Shown piece after piece: positions 6,223 to 8,240 of a stretch of DNA of 8,240 nt (the stretch's first letter is position 1; every line of letters starts with the position of its first letter). The position numbers and the translations under genes are program-made. This DNA comes from JBDIAR01 sp039812545. GTDB taxonomy: Bacteria > Actinomycetota > Actinomycetes > Actinomycetales > Dermatophilaceae. The notes under the pieces are model-generated. The model ran no database searches. It saw only the letters and a list, made by a program, of their open reading frames with translations, and had not been told where the DNA came from. The DNA is taken from assembly GCA_039812545.1 (NCBI GenBank), contig JBDIAR010000150.1, positions 1 through 8,240 on the forward strand, read 5' to 3'.

Positions 6223-6606
6223 TCACGAGAAGACGGCGAGGCCCCCACCCGGCATACAGATGACGCGCTGCCCGGCCGGCCCCATGACCTGCCACGCCTC
6301 GAAATCCTCGCCCGCCGCCACGGTCAGCCGACGCTCACCGACCGGGATGGACACGGTGCCGTCGGGGCCGGTGACGACCTGCCCGATGAACTGGTCCTCC
6401 AGACCCTCCAACGATGCCGGAAGCCGGTTGTCGGGCGCAGCGGTATCGACGAGCCCGACCTGACCGTCCGGCGCGCTGACCTCGATGTCACCGGCCAGCA
6501 GCACCTCCCAGTTGTCCCGCGTCCAGAACCGCAGGCCGTAGTCCCAGCGGACGATGTCCACGGGCTGACCGGCCAGGGCGGCGAGCAGGTCGACGGCGGC
6601 GGTCAC
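6223..6606 (-). CDS. Small DUF6188-like protein of unknown function
   Basis: A 127-residue protein with no signal peptide or membrane segment, probably cytosolic and rich in beta-strands. It begins with a short helix (AAVDLLAALAGQPVDIV), then WDYGLRFWTRDNWEVLLAGDIEVS, and ends EAWQVMGPAGQRVICMPGGGLAVFS. The early D-Y-x-L strand, the acidic middle and the closing W-x-V-x-G-P-x-G...PGGG-L-A pattern resemble DUF6188 proteins common in actinobacteria; this is from memory and moderate in confidence. Start: GTG at 6606 has GGAAGGA 8 nt upstream; an ATG at 6615 would add three residues but directly abuts that element. The frame runs open much further upstream, but that part is antisense to purB and crosses the palindromes. 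It is divergent from purB and convergent with the VOC gene. The function is unknown. Confidence 0.72.
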   Translation of the reverse strand: MTAAVDLLAALAGQPVDIVRWDYGLRFWTRDNWEVLLAGDIEVSAPDGQVGLVDTAAPDNRLPASLEGLEDQFIGQVVTGPDGTVSIPVGERRLTVAAGEDFEAWQVMGPAGQRVICMPGGGLAVFS

Positions 6607-6614
6607 GGGTGCCA

Positions 6615-6621
6615 TCCTTCC
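6615..6621 (-). promoter_or_regulatory. Ribosome-binding site deciding the start of the DUF6188-like gene
   Basis: On the minus strand GGAAGGA ends 8 nt before the GTG at 6606, good Shine-Dalgarno spacing. The alternative ATG at 6615 shares its A with this element and so has no usable spacer. A 10-bp palindrome, CGGACGTCCG, starts at 6621 and abuts the site. Confidence 0.5.
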
Positions 6622-6653
6622 GGACGTCCGAGGTCCCATCCACGGAGGGCGTC

Positions 6654-6685
6654 CCACAAAATCGCCCGATCGGGCGATTTTGTGG
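6654..6685. repeat. 32-bp perfect palindrome, copy 1 of a 16-bp core
   Basis: Both arms of 16 bp are exact (left half CCACAAAATCGCCCGA). The core TCGCCCGATCGGGCGA (6662-6677) is flanked by A and T runs. It lies 47 bp upstream of the DUF6188-like start and 92 bp upstream of purB. It may be an operator for a dimeric regulator acting on one or both genes, or a dispersed genomic palindrome. As RNA it would be a hairpin with a T-run on either strand, but its place between divergent genes argues against a terminator. Confidence 0.8.
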
Positions 6686-6712
6686 CCCGGAACCGACCGG
6701 CGGTCCCCGATA

Positions 6713-6728
6713 TCGCCCGATCGGGCGA
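6713..6728. repeat. Second copy of the palindromic core
   Basis: TCGCCCGATCGGGCGA is repeated exactly, with its centre 51 bp from that of copy 1 (nearly five helical turns), placing both on about the same DNA face. Flanks are AT-rich but less symmetric than in copy 1. It ends 49 bp before the purB ATG. Confidence 0.8.
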
Positions 6729-6764
6729 AATTGGAGGAGTGGGCGGGGGCGCGGGCGGCTGCGG

Positions 6765-6770
6765 GACAAT
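6765..6770 (+). promoter_or_regulatory. Candidate -10 element for leaderless purB transcription
   Basis: GACAAT ends 7 nt before the ATG at 6778, in the same GGGACAATG context as the phosphatase gene. There is no Shine-Dalgarno match at good spacing; GGAGG at 6733-6737 is about 40 nt upstream. No clear -35 is seen. Confidence 0.4.
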
Positions 6771-6777
6771 GACGGCC

Positions 6778-8193
6778 ATGGTCAACCTTGCCGACGTCTC
6801 GCCCCCCATCCCGCTCGGCGCCCTCGACGGCCGGTACCGTGCCGCCGTCGCCGCGCTGGTCGACCACCTCAGCGAGGCGGCCCTCAACCGGGCCCGGGTC
6901 AAGGTCGAAATCGAGTGGCTCATCGCGCTCACCGACCGCGGCGTCGTCGCGGGCGTTCCGGCGCTCACCCCCGCCGAACAACACGCCCTGCGGCACGTGG
7001 TCGAGGAGTTCGGGGCCGAAGACATCGCCCGGCTCGCGCAGATCGAACGCGAAACCGTCCACGACGTCAAGGCCGTCGAGTACTACGTCAAGGACCGGCT
7101 CGCCCAGGTGTTGGCCGGCCGGGACGGGACCGACGGGATCACCGAACTCGTCCACTTCTGCTGCACGAGCGAGGACATCAACAACCTGAGCTACGCGCTG
7201 ATGGTCCGCGGCGCCACCGAAGACGTCTGGCTGCCGGCCGCCCGCGCCCTCGTCGCCCAGATCGGCGACCTGGCCCGGGGCCTGGCCGACGTCCCGATGC
7301 TCGCGCGCACCCACGGCCAGGCGGCCACCCCGACCACGCTCGGGAAGGAACTCGCCGTCCTGGCATACCGGCTCGGGCGCCAGGTCGAACGCATCGAACA
7401 CACGGCATACCTGGGCAAGATCAACGGCGCGACCGGCACGTACGGCGCGCACGTCGTCGCCGTCCCGGACGCCGACTGGCCGGCGATTTCGCGGGAGTTC
7501 GTCGAGGGGCTGGGGCTGACGTGGAACCCGCTCACGACCCAGATCGAGAGTCACGACTGGCAGGCCGAGTTGTATGCCGATCTGGCCCGCTTCAACCGGA
7601 TCCTGCACAACCTCGCAACCGATGTGTGGACCTATATCTCGCTCGGCTACTTCGCGCAGGTCCGCGGGCAGGGGACCGTGGGTTCGAGCACGATGCCGCA
7701 CAAGGTCAACCCGATCCGATTCGAGAACGCCGAGGCCAACCTCGAGGTCAGCTGCGCCCTGCTCGACGTCTTGGCCGCCACCCTGGTCACCTCGCGGATG
7801 CAGCGCGACCTGACCGACTCCAGCATGCAGCGCAATATCGGGACGGCATACGGGCACTCCCTGTTGGCCATCGACAATGTCCGCCGCGGGCTGGCCGGGC
7901 TCGATGCAGTACCCGAGGCGATGGCCGCGGACCTCGACGCCAACTGGGAGGTCCTCGGCGAACCGGTCCAGTCGGCGATGCGCGCCCTGGCCGCCCAGGG
8001 CGTACCGGGCATGGAGCAGCCGTACGAGCGGCTCAAGGAGTTGACCCGCGGCCGGCGGATCGACGGCGACGACCTGCGCGCGTTCGTCCGCGGGCTGGGG
8101 CTGCCCGCGGACGTCGAGGCCCGGCTGGTGGCGCTGAGCCCGGCCGGCTATGTGGGACTCGCCCCTCGACTGGTCGCCCAGCTCGACGCGTAG
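6778..8193 (+). CDS. purB: Adenylosuccinate lyase
   Basis: Catalyses two steps of purine synthesis: SAICAR to AICAR plus fumarate, and adenylosuccinate to AMP plus fumarate; it acts as a cytosolic tetramer. The 471-residue product follows the Escherichia coli-type PurB pattern along its whole length: PLGALDGRY at 12-20, TSEDINN at 130-136, RTHGQ with catalytic His179, the fumarate-lyase signature GSSTMPHKVNP at 302-312 (flexible catalytic-Ser loop), then RMQRDLTDSSMQRNIGTAYG, NWEVLGEPVQSAMR and PYERLKELTRGRRID. All active-site elements are present. I chose the ATG at 6778 because the following residues match the family N-terminus; the frame is open further upstream but crosses both palindromes and encodes Gly-rich non-family sequence. 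No other purine gene is adjacent in the window. The divergent neighbour and twin palindromes suggest local control. Confidence 0.97.
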   Translation: MVNLADVSPPIPLGALDGRYRAAVAALVDHLSEAALNRARVKVEIEWLIALTDRGVVAGVPALTPAEQHALRHVVEEFGAEDIARLAQIERETVHDVKAVEYYVKDRLAQVLAGRDGTDGITELVHFCCTSEDINNLSYALMVRGATEDVWLPAARALVAQIGDLARGLADVPMLARTHGQAATPTTLGKELAVLAYRLGRQVERIEHTAYLGKINGATGTYGAHVVAVPDADWPAISREFVEGLGLTWNPLTTQIESHDWQAELYADLARFNRILHNLATDVWTYISLGYFAQVRGQGTVGSSTMPHKVNPIRFENAEANLEVSCALLDVLAATLVTSRMQRDLTDSSMQRNIGTAYGHSLLAIDNVRRGLAGLDAVPEAMAADLDANWEVLGEPVQSAMRALAAQGVPGMEQPYERLKELTRGRRIDGDDLRAFVRGLGLPADVEARLVALSPAGYVGLAPRLVAQLDA

Positions 8194-8211
8194 GGTGATC
8201 GCGGCGCCGGG

Positions 8212-8236
8212 AACACCGACCCGCCGAGGCGGTGTT
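8212..8236 (+). terminator. Possible purB terminator hairpin at the window edge
   Basis: AACACCG (8212-8218) and CGGTGTT (8230-8236) can form a 7-bp stem starting 19 nt after the purB stop; an inner CCGC/GCGG alternative competes. The window ends 4 nt later, so a following T-tract cannot be checked. Confidence 0.35.
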
Positions 8237-8240
8237 GAAG

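Noticed and set aside
6654..6685. Intrinsic terminator with T-run
   Set aside because: The hairpin and T-run fit on paper, but it lies between two divergent gene starts with no transcript to end; operator or repeat is more likely.
6682..6777. Upstream extension of purB
   Set aside because: It would encode Gly-rich sequence through a palindrome; PurB family similarity begins just after the ATG at 6778.
6223..7857. A 544-codon minus-strand open frame
   Set aside because: Everything upstream of about 6615 is antisense to the well-supported purB gene and crosses the palindromes; only the last 127 codons form a credible gene with its own ribosome-binding site.

Overview
The window reads as chromosomal DNA from a high-GC actinobacterium. 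The GC content is high throughout, GTG starts are frequent, reading frames overlap at stop/start codons, and an actinobacterial-type secreted CHAP protein and a Cfp30B-like double glyoxalase-fold protein are present. A placement in Micrococcales (for example the Intrasporangiaceae-like group) is a guess from protein style only. I see no mobile element, CRISPR array, tRNA or rRNA; most of the window is ordinary core-genome content.

Layout. (1) 3-3235, plus strand: cydD (5' end outside the window) and cydC, overlapping by 4 bp, encode the heterodimeric ABC exporter needed to assemble cytochrome bd oxidase; cydAB are expected just upstream. (2) 3299-4441, minus strand and convergent with cydC: a secreted peptidoglycan-hydrolase-like protein with a signal peptide, a CHAP domain and three SLH-type modules with an exact 65-residue period. 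(3) 4442-4718: a comparatively AT-rich divergent intergenic region with a perfect CRP/GlxR-type palindrome, three imperfect 9-bp tandem repeats, a possible promoter and a potentially structured leader for the CHAP gene. (4) 4719-6151, plus strand: a low-molecular-weight protein tyrosine phosphatase and, 2 bp later, a two-domain VOC protein, probably one transcription unit. (5) 6223-6606, minus strand: a small DUF6188-like protein of unknown function, convergent with the VOC gene across a hairpin. (6) 6607-6777: a divergent intergenic region with a 32-bp perfect palindrome and a second copy of its 16-bp core. (7) 6778-8193, plus strand: purB, adenylosuccinate lyase, with a possible terminator at the window edge.

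The genes form several small unrelated units rather than one system: respiratory-oxidase maturation, cell-wall remodelling (possibly cAMP-controlled), a phosphatase/VOC pair, and purine synthesis. The most unusual signals are at DNA level: (a) the octamer GTATGCCG/CGGCATAC and its heptamer core occur far more often than expected, on both strands and in all coding registers, nearly all downstream of cydDC; (b) the twin palindromes between the DUF6188-like gene and purB; (c) the dense regulatory region upstream of the CHAP/SLH gene. I found no convincing new multi-gene system.
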